Of a stretch of 64,000 bases of DNA, positions 25,012-34,129 are shown in pieces. The position numbers and the translations under genes were made by a program. This DNA is from Acuticoccus kalidii. Its GTDB lineage: Bacteria; Pseudomonadota; Alphaproteobacteria; Rhizobiales; Amorphaceae. The notes under the pieces were generated by a model. The model saw nothing but the letters and a program-made list of their open reading frames with translations. It searched no databases and was not told the DNA's origin. The stretch covers positions 868,001 through 932,000 of the forward strand of contig NZ_JAKGCS010000036.1 of the NCBI RefSeq assembly GCF_021556395.1, given 5' to 3'. The stretch's first letter is position 1; every line of letters begins with the position of its first letter.

Positions 25012-26472
25012 TCAGGCATAGGCCGCAGCATAAAAGGCGTTGCCGAGCGCGAGCTGGCCGTCGGCATCGAGATGGTCGACGCTCGCCATGCTGAACGGAT
25101 CCGTATCAACGACTACATCGATCACGCCGCCGGCGCCGCCGACGACCTGCGCCGCTCGAACGGTGGCGAACGCGGCCGGATCGGTCGGGGAAAGCCGATC
25201 GGAGATGCGCGCGACCACGATTTTCAGCGTGGGCGAGCCGATCGCAACGCGCAGAGTGTCGACCAGTTTCTCGAACTCGTTTGCCCAAAGGTCCGCGGTC
25301 GCGGGGCCCTCCGTGTCAGCGTCGCCCTGCATCCATAGTAGCGCCTTGACCTCGAGTCCGATCCCGAGATCGAGGCCCTGGGCAATGTGGCGCAACAGAT
25401 GCGGCAGTGCATCCCTCCAAACACCGGCGGCCGAGAATGTTTCCTCGATGCTCCAGCTCTTGCCGACCGGAACGTCTGCTGACGTCGGCGCCATGTAGGT
25501 GCCACCCTCGGCGCATTTGGAAAGATAAAGATCCCGCCCGGCGGCGGCTGCGACGTGGGCTCGCGCGATACCGAGCTCGGGGCCGAAATAGAGTGCCGGA
25601 TTCGTCGCTTGCTGGTTCGTCCCGATGTCGAGGTCAGCCATCGCGGGCCCTTCGTCGAACATGCCGCCAAAGCCGTCCGCACCGATCTTGACCGTACTGA
25701 AACTCGTCTCACCGCTCGCGATGTCCCCGACCAGGGCGCGACCATCGATGTTCGACTGCCCCCACATGATCAACGCGTCGGCCGAGGCGGGACAGTCGCG
25801 CACATCGATATAAAACCCACGCGACTGCGCCACCTGTCGCATCGACCCGTAAATCGCGGCCCGTTCGGCGTCGTTCAGCACGTCGTCATAGATGCCGATC
25901 CAGGCGACCTCGTAGTCGGGACAGCGGCTCGATGTCGAATTCTGCCGACCGCCGAACGCGAACGCCGAATTGGTCGGCCCCCCGAGCTCGCGAAACCCGA
26001 CACGCCAACCGCCCGTCTGCAACGGATAGACCGACGAACCGCCCGAACGCACCACGAGCTTCGTGACGCCGCGCCCTTGTCCGATCCAATGCTCCTCGAA
26101 GTCGCGCACGGTAGTCCCGTACCACCCATCGGACGAGCTCGATCCACCCGATACGACGTGGCCCGCATTTTGGAGGGCGTTGTCGCGGTAGAGAAAAACG
26201 ATCGTGCGGGCGCCGGTGATCGTCGGCGTTTCGAGCTTGCCGGCTTCTGTCCGCACACCGCGACCGGTCCAGGTCAGGTTGGGGTTTTTCGCTGTGTCGG
26301 TCAGGTCGATATCGTGACCGCCGGCTCGATCCGTAACGGTGGTGCCCGAACCTTCGTCGAGCCGATATTCCGCGAGGAGGCCAGCGGTGTGAAGCTGGGC
26401 ATAGGGGTCCGCCTGGCCCCCTGTCTGGGGCCCTTGCGGGCTCCACCAATTGCCGATTCCGAATGCCGCCAT
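25012..26472 (-). CDS. SASA-type carbohydrate acetylesterase with N-terminal jelly-roll domain
   Basis: 486 residues from the ATG at 26472 (GGGAG upstream; ATG 26487 is possible). Residues about 30-210 resemble a LamG/concanavalin-like module (LLAEYRLDEGSGTTVTDRAGG, WRVGFRELGG, VAWIGIYDDVLNDAERAAIYG). Residues about 230-480 are a sialate O-acetylesterase/CE6-like SGNH domain: LIMWGQSNIDG (Ser240 nucleophile), CAEGGTYMAP, LLWMQGDADTEG and VDHLDADGQLALG (Asp466/His467). The enzyme should remove O-acetyl groups from a glycan. No signal peptide is visible, so export would need another route. It sits inside a polysaccharide block that also encodes acetyltransferases. Confidence 0.85.
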   Translation of the reverse strand: MAAFGIGNWWSPQGPQTGGQADPYAQLHTAGLLAEYRLDEGSGTTVTDRAGGHDIDLTDTAKNPNLTWTGRGVRTEAGKLETPTITGARTIVFLYRDNALQNAGHVVSGGSSSSDGWYGTTVRDFEEHWIGQGRGVTKLVVRSGGSSVYPLQTGGWRVGFRELGGPTNSAFAFGGRQNSTSSRCPDYEVAWIGIYDDVLNDAERAAIYGSMRQVAQSRGFYIDVRDCPASADALIMWGQSNIDGRALVGDIASGETSFSTVKIGADGFGGMFDEGPAMADLDIGTNQQATNPALYFGPELGIARAHVAAAAGRDLYLSKCAEGGTYMAPTSADVPVGKSWSIEETFSAAGVWRDALPHLLRHIAQGLDLGIGLEVKALLWMQGDADTEGPATADLWANEFEKLVDTLRVAIGSPTLKIVVARISDRLSPTDPAAFATVRAAQVVGGAGGVIDVVVDTDPFSMASVDHLDADGQLALGNAFYAAAYA

Positions 26473-26728
26473 GTCGCTCTCCCGCATTGCCTTGGATGGA
26501 GCGATGCTATCGAGGCGTGCGGGGTCGGGTACAATTTTAAATAGTTATCATAAATGTGACGGAGATACCCCGACTTTGCTCTGATTCCGGCGGGGATAAC
26601 GGAGTTCTCTGACATTCTCGCGTCTCCCACATTTCGATGTTCCGAACCGACGCTTTTGGGTATGAGGCACTTGACGAAGAATATCAAGTTAAGATTGTAT
26701 CTCTAGGGGAACCAATCCGAGGGTCGTC

Positions 26729-27937
26729 GTGTCTCGCGATTCAGTTGAAATGGTGTGGTGCGGAGCGCGGCGGCCGTCGGCGGCATTGCTGGTGTCACCG
26801 CGCCCGGTGGACCTTTATCCGCCGGTCCAGAACCAAGCCTTGCTTCTCGCAAAGAGTGGCTTCGAGGTTCATGTGCTGACCGCACCACGTCGTGGCGCGC
26901 GGCACGTCGATTTCGCGCAGAACGGTGTACGTGTTCACGCCTTTCCGGCCGCAAGTCGCACCCATGCGGTCCGACGTTTCGCTCTCTTCGCAATGATGGT
27001 TTGCCTCGCATTCCTGCGCCTTCGCCATTCGAACGCGCTCGAGATCGACTATGATCCGGTCGGCGTATCGATCGGTGCATGGGCGCCCGGCCGCGCCGCC
27101 AAGCTCATTCATCACCACCACGAGATCCTGTTCGCGGACGACGCGAGCCGCTTCGAGCGACCGGCGCGTCGCGCGCTGCCTCGTGCCGATCTCGTCATCG
27201 TCGCCGATGAAGGGCGACGCGGCCTGATGATGCGCGAAAAGCCGGGTCCGCGCTCCATCGCAACGGTTCGCAACCTTCCCCGTCTGTCCGACGCGCTCCG
27301 CCCCTTACCGCGGCGAGATGATCGATTCAGCGTGGTCTATTTCGGAGCGATGGGCCGCGATCAGTGCCTTGATACGATCCTCGCTTCGGTGCGCGAGTGG
27401 CCCCCGGGTGTGCGGCTTCACCTCTACGGCCGGCCGCCGCGCGACGATTTTTCTGTGCTCTCGCGTTTGGCGGCGGAGAACGGTGTCGCCGATCGTCTCG
27501 TGTTCGAGGGGTGGATCGCGTTCGACCGGTTGATCGACACCGTCGCGCGGCACCATGTGGGCCTGTCGCTTCTCCGGCCGAGCAACAACAATTGGCGCTT
27601 CAGTGCGGGCGCGAGCAACAAGCGTTACCTCTTGATGGCCGCCGGCGTGCCGCAGATCTCCGACCAGGCGTGCGGTGTCGCCGAACTCGTGGCTGGCAAT
27701 GGCGTCGGTACATGCGTTCCCTATCACGATCCGCAGGCGATCGCAGCCGCGGTTCACGCTTATGCGGCCGACCCAGCCCGTGTTGCAGCGGAGGGGGAGG
27801 CGGGCCGCGCCCTCATTCGCCAGCGTCTCAATTACGAACGCGAATTTCGGCACGTGATGGCGTTCGCGCTTTGCGGCAGTTCGCGTGAGGCGCAAGCGGC
27901 CGCGTTCGATCCGTCGCCCGGGCGGGTGGTCCGATGA
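26729..27937 (+). CDS. GT4-type glycosyltransferase
   Basis: 402 residues from a GTG at 26729 with GAGGG upstream. The N-terminal domain (SAALLVSPRPVDLYPPVQNQALLLAKSGFEVHVLTAP) and the catalytic region IHHHHEILF fit GT-B enzymes of surface glycan synthesis. The C-terminal domain includes VVYFGAMGRDQCLDTIL, RLHLYGRPPRDDF and SNKRYLLMAAGVPQISDQACGVAEL. It starts a plus-strand series of coupled glycosyltransferase genes; its stop overlaps the next ATG by four bases. An AT-rich 256-bp divergent region lies upstream. Confidence 0.87.
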   Translation: MSRDSVEMVWCGARRPSAALLVSPRPVDLYPPVQNQALLLAKSGFEVHVLTAPRRGARHVDFAQNGVRVHAFPAASRTHAVRRFALFAMMVCLAFLRLRHSNALEIDYDPVGVSIGAWAPGRAAKLIHHHHEILFADDASRFERPARRALPRADLVIVADEGRRGLMMREKPGPRSIATVRNLPRLSDALRPLPRRDDRFSVVYFGAMGRDQCLDTILASVREWPPGVRLHLYGRPPRDDFSVLSRLAAENGVADRLVFEGWIAFDRLIDTVARHHVGLSLLRPSNNNWRFSAGASNKRYLLMAAGVPQISDQACGVAELVAGNGVGTCVPYHDPQAIAAAVHAYAADPARVAAEGEAGRALIRQRLNYEREFRHVMAFALCGSSREAQAAAFDPSPGRVVR

Positions 27938-29082
27938 GGGTGAATTTCGTCACGACGCATCGAAAAGATGATGCAGGAGGCGGTTGGGATGGTCTCGGCG
28001 CAGCGGCTTGCCGGGCGCTTGAGGCGCGCTGTTCGGTCCATTTCGTGGGGCCGATCGCGCCCGCGATGCCGTTGGGCGCGAAGCTTGCGAGCAAGGCGCG
28101 TCGCATGGCCGGCTTTCCCGGTAGCGTCACAGCGTTCGATCCCGATCGCCTCGAACGAGCGGCGACCGAGTACGTGATCCGCCGCGACCCAAACGCCGAT
28201 TTCGACGAATTCCACGGCGCGACACCATGGACGCGGTGCTATCCGCCGGGACCGTACGGCGTCTTCATCGACGCGACCTTTGCCCAGTATCTCGACGTTT
28301 ATACGGATCGAAGCTGTTTCGACGCTGGAGATATCGCGAGGATCGAAGCCGAGGAAGGCGCGTTCTTGCGCGATGCCGACATGGTCTTCTTCGCGAGCGA
28401 TTGGGCGCGGGGCGATGCGTTGGCCCGGTACGGGCTCGCGGCCGACCGGTGCCGTGTCGTTTATGCCGGCGGCAATATCGTCCGGCCCGAGGCCGACACC
28501 TTTTCGGGCGGCAACCGCTTCCTTTTCGTTTCTCTGGATTTCGAAGCGAAGGGCGGGCGTCTCGCCGCCGGAGCGTTGCAGCGGCTGCGGCACCGCGTTC
28601 CCGATGCCGAATTGCAGGTGATCGGCGATCGCCCTCCCGATGACATCATGAGGCTGCCCGGGGTCGTTTATATCGGTAGGTTGCGCAAGAGCGTACCGGA
28701 GGAATGTCAGCGACTTTCGGCGCATTTCGCCAGCGCACGCGCGCTCGTTCATCCGACGGCGCGTGACACGGTCGGGCTCGTGTTGATCGAGGCGGCCTAT
28801 CATGGTTGCCCCGCCGTGACGACGCGGCGCTTCGGGGTTCCGGAATTCGTTCGCGATGGAGAGACCGGCTATCTCCTCGATCCACCGATCGGTGAGGAGG
28901 CGATCACTGCCGCGCTTGCGGCATTGTGTGACGATGGGGCGGACTATCGCGCGATGCGCGCCCGGACGTTCGCGAATGCTCATAGAAATCTTACCTTCGA
29001 CGCGTTCGGCAACCGCATGATCGACGCGATAGACGCCGTGCTCCTGCGCGAGCGTGGGTGCCGCTTGGAGCCACGCTCGTGA
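27934..29082 (+). CDS. GT4-type glycosyltransferase
   Basis: 382 residues. The N-terminal DDAGGGWDGLGAAACRALE and the mid-region GVFIDATFAQYLDVYTDRSCFD, FFASDWARGDAL, NRFLFVSLDFEAKGG are followed by the donor-binding block VHPTARDTVGLVLIEAAYHGCPAVTTRRFGVPEFVRDGETG. It belongs to the GT-B retaining family. It overlaps its neighbours by four bases on both sides (ATGA and GTGA), indicating translational coupling within the operon. Confidence 0.87.
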   Translation: MRVNFVTTHRKDDAGGGWDGLGAAACRALEARCSVHFVGPIAPAMPLGAKLASKARRMAGFPGSVTAFDPDRLERAATEYVIRRDPNADFDEFHGATPWTRCYPPGPYGVFIDATFAQYLDVYTDRSCFDAGDIARIEAEEGAFLRDADMVFFASDWARGDALARYGLAADRCRVVYAGGNIVRPEADTFSGGNRFLFVSLDFEAKGGRLAAGALQRLRHRVPDAELQVIGDRPPDDIMRLPGVVYIGRLRKSVPEECQRLSAHFASARALVHPTARDTVGLVLIEAAYHGCPAVTTRRFGVPEFVRDGETGYLLDPPIGEEAITAALAALCDDGADYRAMRARTFANAHRNLTFDAFGNRMIDAIDAVLLRERGCRLEPRS

Positions 29083-31931
29083 TCCCGTCATCGATCGGCG
29101 GGCCGCTCCTTTATGTCGGTCATCTGGCGGAGGGGCAGACTTCGATGATGCGCGCCGAGGCCATGTCCCGCCTCGGGATCGAGGTCCACCGGTTCGATGC
29201 GCGCCGCTTTCTCGGCTCTCGCACGTTTTTGGAGCGGCGTATCGGCGGCATCGTCGAAACAAGCCCGGCAATTATCAGGATGAACCGGTCGCTCCTCGCC
29301 CTCGCCGAGGTGGTTCGTCCGCGGGTGGTGTGGCTCGATAAGCAAGAGTTCTTGTTGCCCGACACGTTGGCAAGTCTCAAAGCGCGCGGGGCGTTTCTCG
29401 TCTTCTATACGCCGGACCCCGCCTTCCAGCGTCGATGGCGCGGAACGCGAACGATGCGGGCCGGCTTCCCCGCGATCGATCTGTTCGTCACGACGAAGCG
29501 CTATGAACTCGACGATTATGCTCGTCTTGGGCCGGTGATCTGGATGCCGCACGGATATTGCGAGCGGCTTCACCGGCCGTTCCGGGTTCCCGAGAGCGAG
29601 ATTGTCGATGTCGCCTTTGCCGGCTCCTGGGAGCCGCGTCGTGAGGCTTACATGGAGCAGGCGGTCGCGGAGGACCTGTCGGTCCGCATCTGGGGTTATG
29701 GCTGGGACCATCTGATCGATGGGAGAGGCGGTCTACGTCGCAGGGCGCGCCTCCGTCGCCTCGCGAATGGCGCACCTTATCGGTTACGGCGGTCGTCCCA
29801 TCTCGCGCACGCAATTCACCCCGGCGAAATCTACGCCGACGGATATGCTCGCGCTCTTTCCACGGGTCGCATCGGTGCCGGATTTCTCCGCAAGACCCTT
29901 TATCCGGACGAACACACCACACGGACCTTCGAGATACCCGCCTGCGGTGCGATGCTCCTCGCCGAACGCAGTGCGGACCATAGCGAATTTTTCGATGAAG
30001 ATCGCGAAGCGGTTTTCTTCGATGGCGTCGACGAATTCGTCGATAAAGCGCGTTTTTACATCCGAAATCCTTCGATTCGTCAAAAAATTGCGACGGCTGG
30101 CCGGAGACGCTGCGAAACCGCCGGCTACACCTACACCGACCGACTTCGCCCGGTCATGAGCGAGCTCGCCGCGCGCCTGCCGCTCCGTGTCACCGGTGGA
30201 GGCGGACACCGTTCGACGCACGCATTCGCGATTGCTCAAGAGGCTTACGCAATCCAAGGATCGGGCAGCCTTGCGGGCCATGGCGCGAGGCTCGGTCGCG
30301 TGCAGCGGTCCCTCGGTCCGCTCGCGCGAAGGCAATGCGCGGCGGGAGCGATGAGCGGACCGGTGCCGAACGATCTTCCGACGCATGTGCAAAGCGAATT
30401 TCTCTCGACGATGGCCGAACAGAAAGCGGCTCTCGGTCGCTCTGCCGAGATGTTCCGATTCTTGGCGATGATCCGTTCGGTCGTTCGTCGGTACGCGGTC
30501 ATCTCTGGTTTTGGACTTCGTGGTCATTCCTCCGATCGACACCGTCGCATCGAGGCGCCCCACCATCATGGCATCCGATCCGCCGAAGCCGTTGCTTCGC
30601 GTTCCTTCGGTGATCGGCGACGAGGCGAGGGAACTGGCAATGCGTCCCCCCGCCTCGTTCTTTTTGGTCGAAAGCCGTTTCGCGGGCAGCATTCGATCGA
30701 GGGTTCGTTCGCGCAGATCGCCGAAGCCTTGCGTGCCGTCGGTGCCAATGTCGACGAATGTCGAGCTCCTTTCCGCAGCAAAGGATTCTTCGCGCGTATC
30801 CTGATTCTGGTGGCGGCTCGGCGCAGTGAGGGGGCGATCTTCCATCTCACCGGCGACATCCATTTCGCCATCCTGACTGCACCGCGCCCGGCCGTTCTGA
30901 CAATCCATGACCTCGAAATGCTGGGACGTCACACAGGCTGGCGGCGGCGCCTCTTCAAAGCGATATGGTTCACGCTTCCCTGCCGCCGTGCCGACGCGAT
31001 CATTGTCGTCAGCGAAGCGACCCGGCGACGCCTTCTCGGCGAGCTTCCCTCGCTTCGAGGGAGCAAGGTCCACGTTGTCCCGAGCGTTGTTGCCGACCGG
31101 GTCTTCTCAGGGCCGATACCCACCACGCTTAGAACCACGGCCGCCGCTCCAGAAGCGGAGAGGGCAATGCGAAACCATGGAGCCGTCCCGCATACGTGCA
31201 CCGGGCCGCCGCGCGCGCGGATCCTTGCCGTCGGTGCAAAGCCAAACAAGAATCTCACGCGTCTCCTTGCCGCGATGAAGGGGCTCGAGGTGATGCTCGT
31301 TCTTCTCGCTCCGATCGGGCGGGCCGACGCGGCGATGCTCGCGCAAAGTGGGGTTCCCTTCGAGACGCATTCGGACCTCAGCGCGGACGAGGTCGGCTGG
31401 CTTTATGCGACTTGCGATTTACTGGCGATGGTCTCGACGGAGGAAGGTTTTGGCATGCCGATCGTCGAGGCGCAGCAGATGGGATGCCCGGTCCTCACAT
31501 CCAACCTGTCATCAATGCCCGAGATCGCCGGGGCCGGCGCTCTTCTCGTCGACCCATACGATGTCGACGCCATCCGCAACGGTCTTCTCGCCATTCTGAC
31601 GGACGCAACTTTGCGAGACCGCCTGGTGATTGCTGGTCGGCGTAACGCCCGCCGCTTTGAGCCCGCGGCAGTCGCAGAACGTCTTATCGCGATCTACGCT
31701 GCGGTATGTCCCACCTGGCCCGATGGTTTGAAACAGGTTGGAGCGGCTCGACGGCTCGCTCACCCGGCGATCAAGCCACCGCGCAAACGACGACGGTCAA
31801 CGACTGGCCCGGACAGCTTTCTTCGGATCTTCGATGTGCCGCTTCGACCGATGCGACACATACCAAGTCGTGCCCGAACGGACCTCGTCACGTCATTTCA
31901 CGCTTCGTCGCTCGATGTTCATCAGAGATGA
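29079..31931 (+). CDS. Two glycosyltransferase domains in one frame (fusion or frameshifted pair)
   Basis: The open frame gives 950 residues from the GTG at 29079, which overlaps the previous stop. Residues about 5-365 are a CgeB-like GT-B enzyme (VDVAFAGSWEPRREAYM, WGYGWDHL, FEIPACGAMLLAERSADHSEFFD). Residues about 523-880 form a second GT4 enzyme (VLFGRKPFRGQHSIEG, VLTIHDLEMLG, MVSTEEGFGMPIVEAQQMGCPVLTSN). The 150 residues between are Arg/Ser/His-rich, resemble no domain and lack coding character. A second reading fits better: a separate gene starts at ATG 30640 with its own ribosome site but is one base out of frame at a C6 run. The last 60 residues also look non-coding. Both domains are intact; their arrangement is the doubt. 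Confidence 0.75.
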   Translation: MIPSSIGGPLLYVGHLAEGQTSMMRAEAMSRLGIEVHRFDARRFLGSRTFLERRIGGIVETSPAIIRMNRSLLALAEVVRPRVVWLDKQEFLLPDTLASLKARGAFLVFYTPDPAFQRRWRGTRTMRAGFPAIDLFVTTKRYELDDYARLGPVIWMPHGYCERLHRPFRVPESEIVDVAFAGSWEPRREAYMEQAVAEDLSVRIWGYGWDHLIDGRGGLRRRARLRRLANGAPYRLRRSSHLAHAIHPGEIYADGYARALSTGRIGAGFLRKTLYPDEHTTRTFEIPACGAMLLAERSADHSEFFDEDREAVFFDGVDEFVDKARFYIRNPSIRQKIATAGRRRCETAGYTYTDRLRPVMSELAARLPLRVTGGGGHRSTHAFAIAQEAYAIQGSGSLAGHGARLGRVQRSLGPLARRQCAAGAMSGPVPNDLPTHVQSEFLSTMAEQKAALGRSAEMFRFLAMIRSVVRRYAVISGFGLRGHSSDRHRRIEAPHHHGIRSAEAVASRSFGDRRRGEGTGNASPRLVLFGRKPFRGQHSIEGSFAQIAEALRAVGANVDECRAPFRSKGFFARILILVAARRSEGAIFHLTGDIHFAILTAPRPAVLTIHDLEMLGRHTGWRRRLFKAIWFTLPCRRADAIIVVSEATRRRLLGELPSLRGSKVHVVPSVVADRVFSGPIPTTLRTTAAAPEAERAMRNHGAVPHTCTGPPRARILAVGAKPNKNLTRLLAAMKGLEVMLVLLAPIGRADAAMLAQSGVPFETHSDLSADEVGWLYATCDLLAMVSTEEGFGMPIVEAQQMGCPVLTSNLSSMPEIAGAGALLVDPYDVDAIRNGLLAILTDATLRDRLVIAGRRNARRFEPAAVAERLIAIYAAVCPTWPDGLKQVGAARRLAHPAIKPPRKRRRSTTGPDSFLRIFDVPLRPMRHIPSRARTDLVTSFHASSLDVHQR
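30640..30651 (+). other. Alternative start and C6 tract of the second glycosyltransferase
   Basis: ATG at 30640 is preceded by GAGGGA with seven bases between. It is followed by CGT and six C residues (30646-30651). Reading from this ATG gives MRPPASFF; with one more C it would give MRPPRLVLFGRKPF, exactly the expected N-terminus of a GT4 enzyme. In the existing fused frame no start codon lies near this point. Confidence 0.55.
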
Positions 31932-33243
31932 GAACCTGTGGGCCAGGACGCGCAGATTTGCCCGAGCGGTTCATCGCTCGCGCTTTGTTCAAGGTGTCGC
32001 CGCCTTGTCCAGCGGCCAGGTGGTCGCCGCGCTTGCGCCATTGGCGGCGGGGCCCGTTGTTGGTCGCCTCTATCCGCCCACCGACTATGCTGCGCTTGCA
32101 CTCTACATGGCGTTGGCCGGTCTTCTCGGTACGGTCTCAGTGTTGCGCTACGACAAGGCGATCCTCGCTGAGCGATCCGAACGCGCTGCAACCTCTCTCA
32201 TTCGGCTTTGCGCCTGGCTCGCGCTTGCTACGGCCGCGGTCTCGGTCCCGATTTCAGCCACGATCGTCGTGGCGATGGGCGAGAGTGCAACATATGGTGC
32301 GACGCGGTGGTGGCTTCTGACGCTTCCAATCCTCGTTTTGTCCACCGGCCTCAGCGGTGCGATGAGCGAATTCCTGCTTCGCCATGGTGCATTCGGCATG
32401 CTCGGCAGGCTGCGGGCCGTGAGTTCGCTCCTCGCGGTGTCGGGTTCGATCACCTTCGGTCTCCTCGGGTTCGGCGCCCACGGATTGATCGCAAATTATA
32501 CTTTGGCCAGCCTTGCGACGACGCTGCTCATCCATCGACAATTTCGCCGCATCGGCACCGGCGGGGGAGCGCCCCTTCGCGAGGGCCACGCGCGAGTCCT
32601 GCTCAGGCGCCACAAACCGTTCGCGTTTTATACAATGCCGACCGAATTGATCGGAATGGCATTCCACAATCTTCCGGTTTTTGCGCTCAGTGTCGTTGGG
32701 GCGCTGCCACTGCTCGGAACATTCGTTCGCGCGCGTCAACTTGTATTCTTGCCAATTCAATTGGTGGGGAGTGCAATTCTGAACGTATTTCGAGCTTCCG
32801 CGATGGAGGACTTGCGCGCCGGGCGGTCATTTCTACCACGCTATGACAAAACACTCCTTAGCCTCTTGGCGATCGGCTTGCCGAGTATGATGATCCTCTG
32901 GTTGATCGCGCCGACAGTTGTCGTGGTCTATCTGGGCCCAGCCTGGGTCGAAGCGGGGGACATCGCGCGGTGGCTCACGCCGCTGTTGCTCTTGCGAATT
33001 CTCGCGATGCCGGCCGGCGCAGTGTTCCAAGTCGGCGGCTGGCAAAAGGCCGGTTTCCGGCTGCATTCATGCGCATGCGCATGCGGCGCACTGATGATTG
33101 CGATTGCGGTGATTGCCGATATGCCGGCTCACTCCATCGTCGCGATCTACGTCATCATCTACGCGGTTCTTTGCGTGATGAGCCTCGCACGCGCGCGTTG
33201 CCTCTCGGCGTTCAACGCAAAATCTATCCCTGAACATTGTTAA
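31915..33243 (+). CDS. Polysaccharide flippase-like membrane protein (Wzx type)
   Basis: 442 residues from the ATG at 31915, overlapping the end of the previous frame by 17 bp. It has about twelve hydrophobic segments, beginning with GVAALSSGQVVAALAPLAAGPVVGRLYPPTDYAALALYMA, a pattern typical of O-antigen/teichoic acid flippases of the MOP superfamily (part: GPVVGRLYPPTDYAALALY). Later segments include LPVFALSVVGALPLLGTFVRARQLVFLP. It would flip undecaprenyl-linked repeat units to the periplasm for the polymerase encoded nearby. The frame is open upstream to 31738, but that extension is polar and unlike the family. Confidence 0.87.
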   Translation: MFIRDENLWARTRRFARAVHRSRFVQGVAALSSGQVVAALAPLAAGPVVGRLYPPTDYAALALYMALAGLLGTVSVLRYDKAILAERSERAATSLIRLCAWLALATAAVSVPISATIVVAMGESATYGATRWWLLTLPILVLSTGLSGAMSEFLLRHGAFGMLGRLRAVSSLLAVSGSITFGLLGFGAHGLIANYTLASLATTLLIHRQFRRIGTGGGAPLREGHARVLLRRHKPFAFYTMPTELIGMAFHNLPVFALSVVGALPLLGTFVRARQLVFLPIQLVGSAILNVFRASAMEDLRAGRSFLPRYDKTLLSLLAIGLPSMMILWLIAPTVVVVYLGPAWVEAGDIARWLTPLLLLRILAMPAGAVFQVGGWQKAGFRLHSCACACGALMIAIAVIADMPAHSIVAIYVIIYAVLCVMSLARARCLSAFNAKSIPEHC

Positions 33244-33274
33244 CCACTGATGGGGTCATCTTCGTTTCCGCCGC

Positions 33275-34129
33275 TCAGGTGGTAGCGAAAAGGCCGATCG
33301 CGCGCGCGGCAGCCGGAAAATCAAAACGCCGGAGTTGAGAGAAAACGCGTCTTGCCTGCCCACGCTTCAATCGCCGATAGATTGCGCGCGATTCAGGCGC
33401 CGAAAACACTTTGCGCCCCGAAGCTTCCTTGTAGATGGCCATCATGTCGCTCAGATCGCGTGCGGATCGATTATAAGCGCGGCTCAATTGACCATCGTGC
33501 AGGCGGATCCGAGTGAACGTGTCGAAGACGTAGCAGATCGGTGCCTCCGCCAAGGTCTTGACCAGCAATTCAAAGTCCGCAGCGTGCCGCAAATCAGAGC
33601 GGAATGGGAGCCGCTTCAAGTGAGCCGTCCGGCTGAACGATCCCGAAATCGTCCAGTAGCATCCACGATCAAACGCCCGGCGCACTGCGGCGCAAGACGG
33701 CTGTGTCACATGAATACGATCCCCCCTCAGGCCACGTCGGACCAACGAACCGTTCTGGTCGACAAGGTCGATATCAGCCCAAAACATAACGGACTGGGGA
33801 TGAACTGTCGCAATCTCGGCGAAGTTCTCCATATGGTGAGACAGGAGAACATCATCCTGCATCAATATAATAGTAAACGGTGTGACAATTTCGGCGATAG
33901 TTCGCTCTAAAGATGCATAGAGTCCGATATTGGAATCGTTTCTCCTAACCTCGATCCGAGGATCTGTTTCTGCAATCGCTTCAGCGAGATCGACCGTTTC
34001 ATCCTGGCTCGCGTCATCAATGACGAGGAGACGCCAATCTGCGAACGATTGGATACAAACGCTATTGATGGCATCCATGACGTAAAGAGCCCCGTTATAC
34101 GTGGGGATGACAACCGTGATCGAAGTCAT
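33275..34129 (-). CDS. GT2 glycosyltransferase
   Basis: 284 residues with a canonical GT-A start: ITVVIPTYNGALYVMDAINSV, LLVIDDASQDETVDL, RNDSNIGLYASLERTI, and the metal-binding LMQDDVLL (DD). The acceptor part CYWTISGSFSRT and HAADFELLVKTL follow. Its start overlaps the stop of the polymerase gene by four bases, so the two are co-transcribed from the right. It is convergent with the flippase gene. Confidence 0.92.
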   Translation of the reverse strand: MTSITVVIPTYNGALYVMDAINSVCIQSFADWRLLVIDDASQDETVDLAEAIAETDPRIEVRRNDSNIGLYASLERTIAEIVTPFTIILMQDDVLLSHHMENFAEIATVHPQSVMFWADIDLVDQNGSLVRRGLRGDRIHVTQPSCAAVRRAFDRGCYWTISGSFSRTAHLKRLPFRSDLRHAADFELLVKTLAEAPICYVFDTFTRIRLHDGQLSRAYNRSARDLSDMMAIYKEASGRKVFSAPESRAIYRRLKRGQARRVFSQLRRFDFPAAARAIGLFATT

